This document shows positions 1 to 8,972 of a DNA stretch of 34,131 nucleotides, piece after piece. Position 1 is the first letter of the stretch. Every line of letters begins with the position of its first letter. Source of the stretch: Verrucomicrobiota bacterium (GTDB taxonomy: Bacteria; Verrucomicrobiota; Verrucomicrobiia; Limisphaerales; CANJSG01). The notes under the pieces were generated by a model. The model ran no database searches and had not been told where the DNA came from. It worked only from the letters and a program-made list of their open reading frames with translations. The stretch is from positions 1-34,131 of the forward strand of contig CANJSG010000017.1 of NCBI GenBank assembly GCA_947476875.1, given 5' to 3'. The position numbers and the translations under genes are program-made.

Positions 1-1819
1 GCTCCTGCAGTCCGTAGAAATCGCACAGCCGGGCATTGGCCATCGTCCAGTCGGAATCGATGAACCCATCCACGGACAGGTTCTTTGCGAACAGTTCGCG
101 GAAAAACTCCACCGGCTCGGCCTTCATGCTGGTCTCCAGCCACGCCTCGTAGTTCGGGTAGAGCTTTTTGTCCGGCGGGAACATGCCCACGCGGTGCAAC
201 TGCAGCCACTGCCGCGCGAAGTCATCGACGAAGCGGCTGGCTTTGCCGTCCGCGAGCATCCGGTCCACTTCTTTCTGGAGACCGTCGCCGTTTAGCTTGC
301 CGCCTTTGGCCGCGGTAAAGAGGCCGTCGTCCGGCATCGAACTCCAGAGAAAATATGAAAGCCGCGAGGCGAGTTCCGGCTCGGTGAGCCGTTCGCGGGC
401 CACCTTGTCGCCCTCGACGAGGTAGATGAAGTGCCTGGAGGTCAGCACGCCCTGCAATGCGACGCGATAGGCATCGGCCATCTTCTCGCCCGCCTCGCGC
501 TCGGTGCGGTAGGATTGCAAATACCGCTCCAGCTCCTCCTTCTTCACTGGCCGCCGCCAGGCGCGTTCGGCGAAGCGTTGCAAATGCTCCGCCACCACCT
601 CGGGCGTCGCGTCATCGGGCGGCAGCAGACCCTTGCGCCGGGCTTTTTCAGCCTCGGACACCAGCGGCCCCTCCCATTCGACCCAATCGAGGAGCACCAG
701 CGAGTAGAGACCGTTCCCTTTGCCATCGAACAACTGCGGGAACGCCGGAGACGTTAGCAGTAATGTCTCGCTGCTATGCGTGAAAACAGTGCTGTCGAAC
801 AACCTGCGGAAGTGCACTCCTTTCACCTCATCGCTGGCCACCAAGCTGAAGCCCAGCGTCTTCGGCATCTCGAGTGACAACTCCGCCTCATAGACCTCCG
901 GACTGTCCTCCGGTGCGGTAATGTCAATGCCGATGCGCCCTTCGCCGAGCGGCATTTCAGCTTCTCCCATTGCGCCGATGCCCAGGTGTGCGGGCTGACC
1001 GCCGGGCGGGCGGATTCCGCTGGCCTTGATGCGCACTTTGTAGAGCCCGCTGTGTTTCGGACCGATTCCTGTTCCTAGCCACCCTGGGGATAACGCGACC
1101 GGCGCCGGGGCTGAACCGGGGTAGATGACGCGACGCAGCGGTCGCTTGATGCCGAACTGGTCCAGCGCCGCCTGCTGGTCCTTCCCGCCACTGGGATACA
1201 ACTCCGCAGCGGTCTTGCGGACTTTGAGAGGCGCCACGCTCGCAGCGGGGAAGGCACGGTCGAGCACGATCTCCGCGGCACGGTAATAGCGGTCCACATG
1301 CGACGGCGAGAGCGACAGCTCCGACCCGATGCGCTCAAACCCATGCCAGAGGGTGTCTTCGTTCAGCTCCCCCGGCTTGGTCGGATCATAGCGCACGCCG
1401 AGCAGGTCATAGACCGTGTTTTGATACTCCGTCCGGCTCAGAAGATAATGCGCCACCGCCGGCCGCGCCGCCATCCGCGAGGCGCGGCCCTCTTTGATGC
1501 GCGAATCAAGACTGGTCACGAACGCCGCCATCTCGTCCTGCGTCGGCCTCTTCTCCTTCTTCGGCGGCATTTCGCCGGAATTGACCTGCTCCATCATCTC
1601 GGCCCAGTGGTGCGTGTCCGCGCCCACCTTGAAATCGCGCGAGAGCCGGTCGATCCGCAAATCGCCCTTCTCCTTCTCCGGGCCATGGCAGCGGATGCAA
1701 TGCTTCTCAAGGAAGGTTTCAAACGGCTCTGCGGCCCGAACGGCACTGGCGAAGCTGAGGCTGGCGGCGAGGAGAAGCGCGGCTGTGAAGGACGAGCGCA
1801 AGCGATGGCAGGAAGGCAT
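1..1819 (-). CDS. Secreted cytochrome-like DUF1587/DUF1595/DUF1592 protein (DUF1592-C), 3' end outside window
   Basis: The first 606 residues are visible and the frame stays open to the window edge. The N-terminus is a Sec signal peptide (hydrophobic stretch at about residues 11-26, ending near AVRAAE). A c-type haem motif CIRCH follows at residues 41-45 and then the family signature GEMPPKK. A DUF1587-like segment lies around residues 110-190. DUF1595/DUF1592 signatures such as [16 protein letters not shown] lie around residue 490. The visible part ends in FYGLQE, which in this family comes just before DUF1588, so roughly 200 residues with a second CxxCH are missing to the left. The ATG at 1819 was chosen because it directly precedes the signal peptide. 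The biochemical role of the family is unknown; export and haem binding are inferred. It is the third copy in the window and lies 605 bases downstream of DUF1552-B. Confidence 0.9.
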   Translation of the reverse strand, partial: MPSCHRLRSSFTAALLLAASLSFASAVRAAEPFETFLEKHCIRCHGPEKEKGDLRIDRLSRDFKVGADTHHWAEMMEQVNSGEMPPKKEKRPTQDEMAAFVTSLDSRIKEGRASRMAARPAVAHYLLSRTEYQNTVYDLLGVRYDPTKPGELNEDTLWHGFERIGSELSLSPSHVDRYYRAAEIVLDRAFPAASVAPLKVRKTAAELYPSGGKDQQAALDQFGIKRPLRRVIYPGSAPAPVALSPGWLGTGIGPKHSGLYKVRIKASGIRPPGGQPAHLGIGAMGEAEMPLGEGRIGIDITAPEDSPEVYEAELSLEMPKTLGFSLVASDEVKGVHFRRLFDSTVFTHSSETLLLTSPAFPQLFDGKGNGLYSLVLLDWVEWEGPLVSEAEKARRKGLLPPDDATPEVVAEHLQRFAERAWRRPVKKEELERYLQSYRTEREAGEKMADAYRVALQGVLTSRHFIYLVEGDKVARERLTEPELASRLSYFLWSSMPDDGLFTAAKGGKLNGDGLQKEVDRMLADGKASRFVDDFARQWLQLHRVGMFPPDKKLYPNYEAWLETSMKAEPVEFFRELFAKNLSVDGFIDSDWTMANARLCDFYGLQE

Positions 1820-2424
1820 GTTTGCGTGAAAGTAGATGTCACCGGCCCCGTGCGGGGAAGGGGTTGGACCGGCAGGGTGTTGGTCTGCCTGTTGTGAGTT
1901 CGCATTCATGCCAGTGACCAGACCGCACAGGCTCCGCCAGCGGAGTCGGGAATCTTGGGATACGGTGGATTGTTTTCGTTCGAAGCTGGTTTGTCCAACC
2001 CCGGCAGAAGAAATGACCGAATAGCCGTGATAAAGACTGTGGGTAGACGCACGGCCTGCAGCCGGTTCAGGAGTAGAATGGGAGTAGCTTGCGGTGATCC
2101 CAAAACGACCTGCCCTAGGAACAATTGTGTTAAGTGTTGGGCACGCGGATCGCGTTGGATCTGTGACAGGGTCGCATCCAAGCAGAATAAACTGAACTCA
2201 GGGTTGGTGCGCGCGGAAGAGGCCTCGTTGAAACTCCTCGGACTTGGCAAACGGTTCGGGACGAAAGCCAGAGTCCGACTTTCGATCGGGCGGTTCGAGG
2301 TCAAGGGTCTGATCATTGTCCAGACAGCGCCGGGATTCAGCTTGTGAGACAGTCGTATGGAGACGGGAGCATCGGCTGCATCGTTGGCAACCGGCGGGTG
2401 CGGGCGCCAGTCGCCATACGCTGG
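1820..2424. other. 605-base gap with no recognisable gene
   Basis: Open frames of 130-136 codons exist on both strands, but neither shows a recognisable domain, a signal peptide or a ribosome binding site. The base composition is more AT-rich than the neighbouring genes. A small perfect hairpin (CCCCG, loop, CGGGG on the minus strand) lies near 1851-1862, about 35 bases upstream of the DUF1592-C start. The gap is unusual in a block whose other junctions are mostly overlaps or under 160 bases. It may hold a promoter for DUF1592-C or remains of a lost gene. Confidence 0.5.
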
Positions 2425-3699
2425 TCACGACATGTCCAAACCCCGCAGCGTGCCTTTGCCGGTGCTGAACTGGCCGGTCTCGATACCGAGGCGTTCGAGC
2501 ATGGAGACGTAGAGGTTGGTCAGCGGATAGTTGTTCTCCTTGTTGAAGGCGAGGTGCTGGCCGTGCTTGAAGCCGCCGCCTGCGAGGAGCACGGGGAGGT
2601 TCACGTTCGAGTGCGAATTCGCGCTACCCATCGGCGTGCCGTAGAGGACCATCGTGCGGTCGAGCAAGGCTTGGCCTTCTTCTTTCGTCGCGGCGAGCGC
2701 GTTGAGGAACGAGTTCAAGGCGTCAAACTGTTTCTCCTCGTGGCCGCGCAGTTCGCCGAGGACCTCGGGGCGGTTGCCGTGGTGGGTGATGTTGTGGATC
2801 ACGGTGGTGTCGATGAAGAGCGAGATAAGCCGCGTGGAATCGGTCTCCAGCGCGAGCTTCATCACCTCGAACATCAGCCGCGTCTTGGCCACGAACTCCT
2901 TCGCGTCGTCGATGTCCTCGGGGGCCTTCGCCGTCACGACGGGCTTGGGCTTGTATTCCCATTCCTCGGCGCTGTGCAGGCGTTGTTCGAGGTCGCGGAC
3001 GGAGGTGTAGTATTGGTCCATGCGGTCCCGGTCTGCTTTTGAAAGCGAACGGTTCAGGCGCTTGGATTGGTCGCCGACGAAATCGAGCAGGCTGCGCCCC
3101 TGCTGCAACGCCTCGACGTTGGCCGCGACTTCCTTCGGGTTGCCCTGGACGAACAGTCTTTGAAACAGCTTCTTGGGGCTTTTCTCCGCCGGGATGGGCG
3201 CGCCGCTGCGGGTGTAGCTGAGGGTCGCGCCTTCATTGCTCATGGCGAGGACGAGCGAGGGATGCCGCGTGCGATTGCCGATCTGCTCGGCGGCGAATTG
3301 GTCGAGCGAAACTCCGTTGCGGAAGCCGCCACGCTCCGGATGGGGAGTGCCGGTTAGGAAGCATTTCTCCGCCGCGTGCGCGCCGGTGACGCCGGGATGG
3401 CTGACGCCGGAGAGGACGGTCATCTGCGCCCGATGCGCGGCGAGGCGTTCGAGATACGGGCTGGTCGCGTAGTCCTTTCCCGGCTGCTCGGGGAAGAAGA
3501 ACTGTGGAAGGATGCCCATGTTCGTCTCGATGCAGACCATGCGGCGCGGTGTCGCGCTCGTGCTGGCGGCCGCCGCCGCCGCCGCACCGAACGCCGGTCG
3601 CATGGCGTCGAGAAACGGCAGCGTAAGGGCGATGCCGGAGCCGCGCAGAAACGCACGGCGGGACAACGGCGCGCGCGTGATGACATAGGGAGCTTTCAT
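2425..3699 (-). CDS. Tat-exported DUF1552 protein (DUF1552-B)
   Basis: This 424-residue protein matches the DUF1552 family in length and pattern. It starts with a twin-arginine signal (SRRAFLRG, arginines 14 and 15) and a hydrophobic stretch rich in Ala. Family features include the METNMG-like opening of the mature domain (CIETNMGILPQFFFP), the VLSGVSHPGV segment, LTGTPHPERGGFRNGVSLDQ, and a C-terminal region with LYGTPMGSANSHSNVNLPVLLAGGG. DUF1552 proteins are almost always encoded beside DUF1592 cytochrome-like proteins in Planctomycetes and Verrucomicrobia, and their activity is not established. The Tat signal implies export in a folded state, possibly with a cofactor. The gene begins 39 bases after the HMA gene and probably belongs to the same transcript. 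It shares the family but not close identity with DUF1552-A at 12725-14086. Confidence 0.93.
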   Translation of the reverse strand: MKAPYVITRAPLSRRAFLRGSGIALTLPFLDAMRPAFGAAAAAAASTSATPRRMVCIETNMGILPQFFFPEQPGKDYATSPYLERLAAHRAQMTVLSGVSHPGVTGAHAAEKCFLTGTPHPERGGFRNGVSLDQFAAEQIGNRTRHPSLVLAMSNEGATLSYTRSGAPIPAEKSPKKLFQRLFVQGNPKEVAANVEALQQGRSLLDFVGDQSKRLNRSLSKADRDRMDQYYTSVRDLEQRLHSAEEWEYKPKPVVTAKAPEDIDDAKEFVAKTRLMFEVMKLALETDSTRLISLFIDTTVIHNITHHGNRPEVLGELRGHEEKQFDALNSFLNALAATKEEGQALLDRTMVLYGTPMGSANSHSNVNLPVLLAGGGFKHGQHLAFNKENNYPLTNLYVSMLERLGIETGQFSTGKGTLRGLDMS

Positions 3700-3738
3700 G
3701 GCATGGGGCGGTTCACTCTGGTTGGCTGCGGAGCGCGT

Positions 3739-4302
3739 TCATGGTTTCTCGGCGACTTCGACGCGCGCTTTCTTGAGGGCTTCGACGAGGGATTCGCGCT
3801 TGGTCTTCGTTCCGTCGATCAAGGCGTTCACACGGCCTTCCCGGAAGCTCGCGGTGGCCTGTTCCACCCCGTCGATCTTCGCGACGGCCTCGTAGGCGGA
3901 TAACGCGCAGCCCTTGCAATCGAGGCCGAGCACGCTGATTTCGACGGACGTGAGCTTGTCGTGCGGCGTGGGGCAGACGGGCTTGATTCCGAAGGTCGCG
4001 CGTGAGGCGGTGCGAACGAGGTTATCGAGGCGTTCCAGCACCTTCTCCGGTTTGCCTCCGCCGAGCGTGGCGGCGTCGTAGCTGAAAACGGCTTCGGAGG
4101 CGGCGAAGTCCACGCTGACGAGCTTCACATCGGGAAGTTGGGCGACGAGCTTTTGGAGGTCGTTGGTCCGGTCCGGTTGGAAGAGACCGGTGACGCGGTG
4201 CCTGAACTCCTGAAGTGACGACGGCTTCTCGTCCGCGGCCGATGCGACGAGGGTCAGGATCGAGCCCAGCAATGCGACGGTAAGGTGATGCAAGTTCTTC
4301 AT
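3739..4302 (-). CDS. Secreted two-lobed heavy-metal-associated (HMA) domain protein
   Basis: This 187-residue protein has a Sec signal peptide (residues 1-22, cleavage near ASAAD). The C-terminal lobe (about residues 117-185) is an HMA fold with the metal-binding motif GLDCKGC, cysteines 129 and 132, followed by the expected helix and the KIDGVEQATASF strand. The N-terminal lobe (about residues 30-95) looks like a second HMA-type fold (LVAQLPDVKLVSVDF) but has no CxxC, so it is probably a degenerate copy. HMA domains bind and hand over soft metals such as copper or zinc; a role in supplying metal to neighbouring exported proteins is inference. Its ATG overlaps the stop of DUF1592-B by ATGA, which implies coupled translation and a linked function. 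An HMA gene between a DUF1592 and a DUF1552 gene is the unusual part of this module. Confidence 0.85.
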   Translation of the reverse strand: MKNLHHLTVALLGSILTLVASAADEKPSSLQEFRHRVTGLFQPDRTNDLQKLVAQLPDVKLVSVDFAASEAVFSYDAATLGGGKPEKVLERLDNLVRTASRATFGIKPVCPTPHDKLTSVEISVLGLDCKGCALSAYEAVAKIDGVEQATASFREGRVNALIDGTKTKRESLVEALKKARVEVAEKP

Positions 4303-6911
4303 CGTGTCTGGAAGAGTTGGCTGCGGGCGAGTTCGTGGATCAGCATGCGGAGGCCGCCGCCCTGTTTCTGCGTCGCGGCGACGATGGCGGCGATCTGATC
4401 GCGGTCGCCAAAGGAGACTTCACGGCCGGTCGCATAGACGGCCAGTTGCCGGGCGAGGTTTTTCAACAGCGGTTCCGCATCGGCGGAGGCGAGCGCCTGG
4501 AATTCGCGGACGCCACCGAACGTCCGTCCATCGGGAAGAGCGCCGCTCGCGTCCACATTGGGACCCAGCGTGAACTTGATGCCGATGAACGGGTCGATGC
4601 CGCCGCGTGGCGCGGGCTCGCCGTCGCCGATGGAACGGTAGCGTGTGCGGAAGCCGCCGATGACATCGAAGCTTTCGAGCGCAAAGCCTGGCGGGTCGAT
4701 CTTCGCGTGGCAGCCCGCGCAGGTGGCGTTGTTGCGGTGCTTGTCGAGCAGCTCGCGAATGGTCGTCGCGCCACGCACATCTGGTTCCACGGCGGCGACG
4801 TTCGCGGGCGGCGGTTCGGGCGGCCGGCCGAAGATGCGATCCATGACGAACGCTCCGCGTGGCACGGGCGAGGTGGTTGTGCCGTTGGCCGTGACCTTGA
4901 GGATCGCGCCCTGGGTGAGGAACCCTCCACGAGGGCAGTCCGGTGGCAGCGGCACGCGGCGGATCTGCGAACCGACCACACCCGCGATGCCGTAATGCTT
5001 CGCCAGCTTCTCGTTCAGCATCGCGAAGTCCGAGCGCACGAGGTGGCGGGCATCGAGGTTCTTGTCCAAGAGCTCGCGGAAGTAGGCGCGGGTCTCGGCC
5101 ACCATCGAGTCCTGCAAGTAGGGGCTGAACTCGGGATAGAGCTTCTTGTCCGGATCGTTCGCGGCGATGGCCCGCAGCTTGAGCCACTGGCCGAGGAAAT
5201 CCTCGACGAAGCGCTGGGACTTCTTGTCTTGGAGCATCAGCTCAACCTCGGCGCGCAGCGTAGCCAAAGAACGAAGTTTGCCGCTCGAGGCCAGCCCCGT
5301 CAGGTGCGAGTCGGGCATTGAGTTCCAGAAAAAATAGGAAAGACGGCTCGCGAGGGCGAAGTCGTCGAGCTTCGCGGCCGGCTCAACGTGGTAGAGAAAG
5401 TCCGGCGAACAGAGCGCCGACCGATACGCCCAACGCATGGCGAACTCGAAGGAGTCGCCGCCGTTCAAGCGCTCCTTCACTTTCGCGACGTAGCTTTGAC
5501 GCACATCCGTGGCGACGGGTCGCCGGAACGCTTTCGGAAGAAAACTGGCGAGCAGCCGGTCTGCATCAGCCAGCGGCTTTTCGCTGCGGACGGTCCAGAG
5601 GCCCTTGTCCGGATCGGGACGATTCATGCCCGCGCCGATTTGCCGGACCTTCTTGCGCGCGGGTGGAGTCACGCCGGGATTCTCCGCCGTCTTGAACTCC
5701 GCTAGCGGCAGTTCGCCGAAGAGCACCTTGTGCGCGACGGGCGGCCACACGTCGTTCAACGGGCCCTCGATGTCGAGCCAGTCGCAGGCGATGCCGGGGC
5801 CGGTGAACGCCATCGCGCGGCCCTTGCGGTTGTAGTTAAAGACGGGCGCGAGCGAGGCGACGTTGTAGCCGATGATTTCGTTGTGGTTCAGCCAGGTGAC
5901 GAGCTCGTGCTCCTTCGATTCGAGCGAGGGCGCGTCGTAGTAGCCGAGCACGTAGCTCGGATGCTGGCCGCCGCGGCCGTCGCCGGTGAGCTGGACGACA
6001 GAGAGCCGCGCCGCCTCGGTGCCGCGCGCGGGGAGCACGCGGCCCTTGTCCCATTGGAAGCTCCACAGCGAGGTCCGCACCCGATAACGGCCCGGGTAGA
6101 TCGTGACGTGCTCCATGAAGTAGGGACTGACCGACTCGTCCTCGTGGCGGAAGAGGCCGACGCTGCTGCCGCTCTCGAAGGAACCGATGCGTTCGTGCGC
6201 GCCCTGATCGTTGTGGCCCTGCTCGCCTGCGGGCGGAAAATCCGGGTCGGGCTGCTTGTCCTTCAGCAGCACGCCATCTCCGTTCATGACGATGTGGGCG
6301 ACGAAGCCGCCGCGGTTCATGAGCGAGATGCGGCGCTTCTGGACCGTCGGCGCTTCCGGGTGCGTAGCCACGGCGAGTTCCAGCGTGTGTTCGGCGGCCT
6401 CGACATACTTGGCGAGGTTGACGTGGGAGATGTCGAGGGCGTCGCTGTTCTTGTCGAAGCCGTGCGCCGACCCGTCGGAGGGAAGGCTGCCCTGGAGCGC
6501 GATGCCCGGCATGTCGAACAGGTCGCGGATGGTGTTCTCGTATTCGGCGCGGGTCAGCCGGCGAAGCCCGGTGCGGCCCGTTCCGGCGAGCTTCGCCCGC
6601 TCCGCCTTGAGCAGCGATTCGCGCAAGGAATTCACCGCCGCTGCCGTGTCTTTCACGGGCGGACGCGCCTGCTTCTTCGGCGGCATCTCGCCGGACTCGA
6701 TTCGGTCGTGGACTTTCATCCAGCGGGTGAACGTCTCCGCATCGGCGAAGTCCGGCTTGAGCGAGCTCAGGTCGAGATTGCCCTTCCTCGTCTCGGAGTC
6801 GTGGCACTCGATGCAGTGCTTGCCGAGGAAAGCATTGGCCGGCGTTTCGGCGGCCTGGATGGCGAAGCCGAACGAACAGAAGAGCAGCGTTGAAACGAGG
6901 TCGCGCTTCAT
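4299..6911 (-). CDS. Secreted cytochrome-like DUF1587/1595/1592/1588/1585 protein (DUF1592-B)
   Basis: This 870-residue protein has a signal peptide (residues 1-21), haem motif CIECH at 33-37 and GEMPPKKQARP. DUF1587 (RLTRAEYENTIRDLF) follows at about 120-190. A large insert at about 190-450 resembles a beta-sandwich or carbohydrate-binding-like region. DUF1595 (AFRRPVATDVRQSY), DUF1592 ([16 protein letters not shown]) and DUF1588 with a second haem motif CAGCH at 731-735 come next. DUF1585 (DASGALPDGRTFGGV) ends the protein. The ATG at 6911 was chosen over an in-frame start 87 bases upstream because it directly precedes the signal peptide and overlaps the stop of the serine hydrolase gene by ATGA. 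The downstream HMA gene overlaps in the same way. The family's substrate is unknown; a periplasmic di-haem redox role is inferred from the two CxxCH sites. Confidence 0.93.
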   Translation of the reverse strand: MKRDLVSTLLFCSFGFAIQAAETPANAFLGKHCIECHDSETRKGNLDLSSLKPDFADAETFTRWMKVHDRIESGEMPPKKQARPPVKDTAAAVNSLRESLLKAERAKLAGTGRTGLRRLTRAEYENTIRDLFDMPGIALQGSLPSDGSAHGFDKNSDALDISHVNLAKYVEAAEHTLELAVATHPEAPTVQKRRISLMNRGGFVAHIVMNGDGVLLKDKQPDPDFPPAGEQGHNDQGAHERIGSFESGSSVGLFRHEDESVSPYFMEHVTIYPGRYRVRTSLWSFQWDKGRVLPARGTEAARLSVVQLTGDGRGGQHPSYVLGYYDAPSLESKEHELVTWLNHNEIIGYNVASLAPVFNYNRKGRAMAFTGPGIACDWLDIEGPLNDVWPPVAHKVLFGELPLAEFKTAENPGVTPPARKKVRQIGAGMNRPDPDKGLWTVRSEKPLADADRLLASFLPKAFRRPVATDVRQSYVAKVKERLNGGDSFEFAMRWAYRSALCSPDFLYHVEPAAKLDDFALASRLSYFFWNSMPDSHLTGLASSGKLRSLATLRAEVELMLQDKKSQRFVEDFLGQWLKLRAIAANDPDKKLYPEFSPYLQDSMVAETRAYFRELLDKNLDARHLVRSDFAMLNEKLAKHYGIAGVVGSQIRRVPLPPDCPRGGFLTQGAILKVTANGTTTSPVPRGAFVMDRIFGRPPEPPPANVAAVEPDVRGATTIRELLDKHRNNATCAGCHAKIDPPGFALESFDVIGGFRTRYRSIGDGEPAPRGGIDPFIGIKFTLGPNVDASGALPDGRTFGGVREFQALASADAEPLLKNLARQLAVYATGREVSFGDRDQIAAIVAATQKQGGGLRMLIHELARSQLFQTR

Positions 6912-8056
6912 TTGCCAAATCGCTCCAACGCCCAGTTCTTGAAGACGCCCTGGGCCTTCCCGCCGTCGCCGGGGAAGCCGCCGTGCTGGACCATCCACAC
7001 GATCGCGACGCCCTTGGCGGGACGGACCTCCATGTTGGTCGCGTGCGCGCCGCCGTGACCGAAGAAATCGCCGCCGACGGAGAAGCCGAGGCCGTAACTA
7101 TCCTTCAAGTTGGAGGGCGTCTGGCGCCGGGTCAGCTCCTTGAATGCCGCGTCGCTCAGGTAGCGTTTGCCGTCGAGTTGGCCGCCGTTGAGGAGCATCT
7201 GGCAGAAGCGCGCGGTGTCCTGCGCGGTGGAGAAAAGCCCGCCAGCCGGCATCGGGAAACGATGCGTGCGATCGGTCAGCGGGTAGATGAGCTGGCTGAT
7301 GGGAAACTCCTCCAGATCCGTCTTGGTCTTGCCGGGGCGATAGGACTTGGCGACGCGTTTGGCCTGCTTCTCCGTCGGCCAGAAGGTCGTGTCCTTCATG
7401 CCGAGCGGGCCGAAGAGTCGCTGCTGCATGAAGTCCTGATACTTCATCTTCGTGACGACCTCGATGATGCGGGCACCCGTGTTGATGCCGGCGTTGGAGT
7501 AGTTGTATTGGGTGCCCGGCTCGGTCTGGAGCGGGGTCATGGCGTAGCTGCGGACGACGGCGTCGAGCGGAAGGCCGTCGAGCGTCGGTTTCTCGATGTC
7601 GGACTGGAAGGGAAGCCCGCTCACGTGGCTCAGGACTTCTCGGACGGTGATGGGATGCGTGGGCTTCTTGAGCAGCGTGTGGTTGCCGTCCTTCTCGGCG
7701 ACGACCATCTGGCCGCGGAACTCCGGCAGGTATTTCTCAACCGCGTCGTCGAGCGCGATCTTGCCCTCGTCCACGAGCATCATCACGGCCGTGGTGGTCA
7801 TGGGCTTCGACTGCGAGGCGATCCAGAACAGCGAGTCGGCCTTCATCGGCCTCTTTGCCGCGATGTCGGCGAAACCGACGGTCTCGACGGAGAGAACCTT
7901 GTCCTTCCCGACGACAAGAGCGACGGCTCCGGCGAGTTCGTGCTTATCGACGAACGGCTGCAGAAGCGCGGCGGAGGATGCAGGCGCGGCGGCGGCGAGA
8001 TGTGCGGGCAACGCCAGCGCGGCCAAGAGGGTGAGAAGCGGGTGAGCCGGTTTCAT
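6908..8056 (-). CDS. Secreted class C beta-lactamase-like serine hydrolase
   Basis: This 382-residue protein has a signal peptide (about residues 1-25). It shows the serine beta-lactamase/D-Ala-D-Ala carboxypeptidase triad of motifs: SxxK as S81-Q-S-K84, the YxN motif Y186-S-N188, and a C-terminal HGG element in FGHGGAHATN that replaces KTG, as is usual in esterase-like class C relatives. The family (Pfam Beta-lactamase, PF00144) includes carboxypeptidases, esterases and aminohydrolases. The atypical KTG replacement argues for an esterase or peptidase rather than antibiotic resistance. It sits in the exported-protein block, 69 bases after the GDSL gene and ATGA-coupled to DUF1592-B, so it probably works on the same extracellular material. 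The substrate cannot be read from the sequence. Confidence 0.92.
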   Translation of the reverse strand: MKPAHPLLTLLAALALPAHLAAAAPASSAALLQPFVDKHELAGAVALVVGKDKVLSVETVGFADIAAKRPMKADSLFWIASQSKPMTTTAVMMLVDEGKIALDDAVEKYLPEFRGQMVVAEKDGNHTLLKKPTHPITVREVLSHVSGLPFQSDIEKPTLDGLPLDAVVRSYAMTPLQTEPGTQYNYSNAGINTGARIIEVVTKMKYQDFMQQRLFGPLGMKDTTFWPTEKQAKRVAKSYRPGKTKTDLEEFPISQLIYPLTDRTHRFPMPAGGLFSTAQDTARFCQMLLNGGQLDGKRYLSDAAFKELTRRQTPSNLKDSYGLGFSVGGDFFGHGGAHATNMEVRPAKGVAIVWMVQHGGFPGDGGKAQGVFKNWALERFGK

Positions 8057-8125
8057 GGTGGGAGCAGGATTGAATGGCGCGGAGTCGTGGCTGGCGATTT
8101 TCTGGAAACGGGGTGTTGGTTGGCG

Positions 8126-8815
8126 TCACTTCGGTCCGACTTTCCGGTCGGGTGGGCCGAGAAACGGACGCACGATTTCCGCCCGCAGCTTGTAGCCGCC
8201 GGCGCTGGGGTGCATGCGGTCGGCGATATACAACTCGTCGCGCGGCTTGCCGTCGGGACCAAGGAAGGCGTCGAAGCAGTCGATGAAACGAACGTTCTTC
8301 TGCGTGGCGAGGTAGTCGTGGACGAGCTTGTTGGTAACTTTGCGCGTCGGCACTTCATCCCATCTCGCGACGTTGGGCGTGATGCCGAAGAAGACCATCG
8401 GCACGTCGGGCAGCGAGGCGTGGACCTTTTCGACGAAGGCCTTCACGTCCGCCAGAAACCGTTCCGGCGTCTTCCCGGAATGGATGTCGTTGCCGCCTTC
8501 CTGGATGACGATCAGACGCGGCTTGTAGGGCACCACGATGCGGTCGGTGAAGTTGAGAACGTCGGACATCTGCGAGCCGCCGAAGCCGCGATTGACGACG
8601 GTGAAGCCGGGCAGGTCTTCATGGATGGACTTCCAGAGCGTGAAGGTGGAATCGCCGACGAAGAGGATCGCTCCTTTCGGAGGTCGGTTCGTTTTGTCGG
8701 ATGCCTCGAAGGCTGCGATGTCCTTTTCGAAGGGCTGCGGCTTGGTCTCCGCCGAGAACCCCGCGCCATGCGAGGCAAGCAGGAGAAGGCCGGTGAGGAG
8801 GAAGAAGGGTTTCAT
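8126..8815 (-). CDS. Secreted SGNH/GDSL-family hydrolase
   Basis: This 229-residue protein has a signal peptide (about residues 1-22). The SGNH blocks are complete. Block I is VGDSTF with nucleophile Ser56, block II is the Gly in RGFGGSQ (about 79-80), block III is GGND (Asn109), and block V is DRMHP with Asp199 and His202. Such enzymes are esterases or lipases, often acetyl-esterases acting on polysaccharide decorations; which one applies here is not visible. The ATG at 8815 was preferred to an in-frame GTG 12 bases upstream because it directly precedes the signal peptide. The gene is preceded by a 157-base gap with a perfect palindrome (8851-8862), so it may have its own promoter or control site inside the block. 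Confidence 0.92.
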   Translation of the reverse strand: MKPFFLLTGLLLLASHGAGFSAETKPQPFEKDIAAFEASDKTNRPPKGAILFVGDSTFTLWKSIHEDLPGFTVVNRGFGGSQMSDVLNFTDRIVVPYKPRLIVIQEGGNDIHSGKTPERFLADVKAFVEKVHASLPDVPMVFFGITPNVARWDEVPTRKVTNKLVHDYLATQKNVRFIDCFDAFLGPDGKPRDELYIADRMHPSAGGYKLRAEIVRPFLGPPDRKVGPK

Positions 8816-8850
8816 GGGGTGGACCACGGTTCGGATTCAGTCTGACTCAA

Positions 8851-8862
8851 GTCCACGTGGAC
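8851..8862. promoter_or_regulatory. Perfect 12-base palindrome upstream of the GDSL gene
   Basis: GTCCACGTGGAC equals its own reverse complement and lies 36 bases upstream of the GDSL start codon, in the longest gap inside the 16604-2425 block. The size and position fit an operator for a dimeric regulator, but no regulator gene is in the window and there is no second copy in the gap. A nearby GTGGACCAC at about 8819-8827 repeats part of the half-site. Confidence 0.3.
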
Positions 8863-8972
8863 CAGCAGCACGGATGCGCCGACCTACGTTTTGGTGGTCA
8901 GGACGAATGACATGTCGTGTTGGTGGAATCAGCGAGCATTGCCGGGAGGCGAGCCGAAACGACAGCCCGATT

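Noticed and set aside
1298-1897. 199-codon frame on the plus strand
   Set aside because: It lies antisense to the DUF1592-C gene and is rich in Arg and His with no domain; it is a GC-driven shadow.
1955-2347. 130-codon frame in the 605-base gap
   Set aside because: No signal, domain or ribosome binding site is seen, and an equally long frame exists on the other strand, so neither can be supported as a gene.
6908-8056. Antibiotic-resistance beta-lactamase
   Set aside because: SxxK and YxN are present, but KTG is replaced by HGG and the gene sits in a block of exported hydrolases; an esterase or peptidase role is more likely.
6890-8845. 651-codon frame on the plus strand
   Set aside because: It covers the serine hydrolase and GDSL genes in antisense; both minus-strand products have full catalytic motifs, so the plus frame is a shadow.
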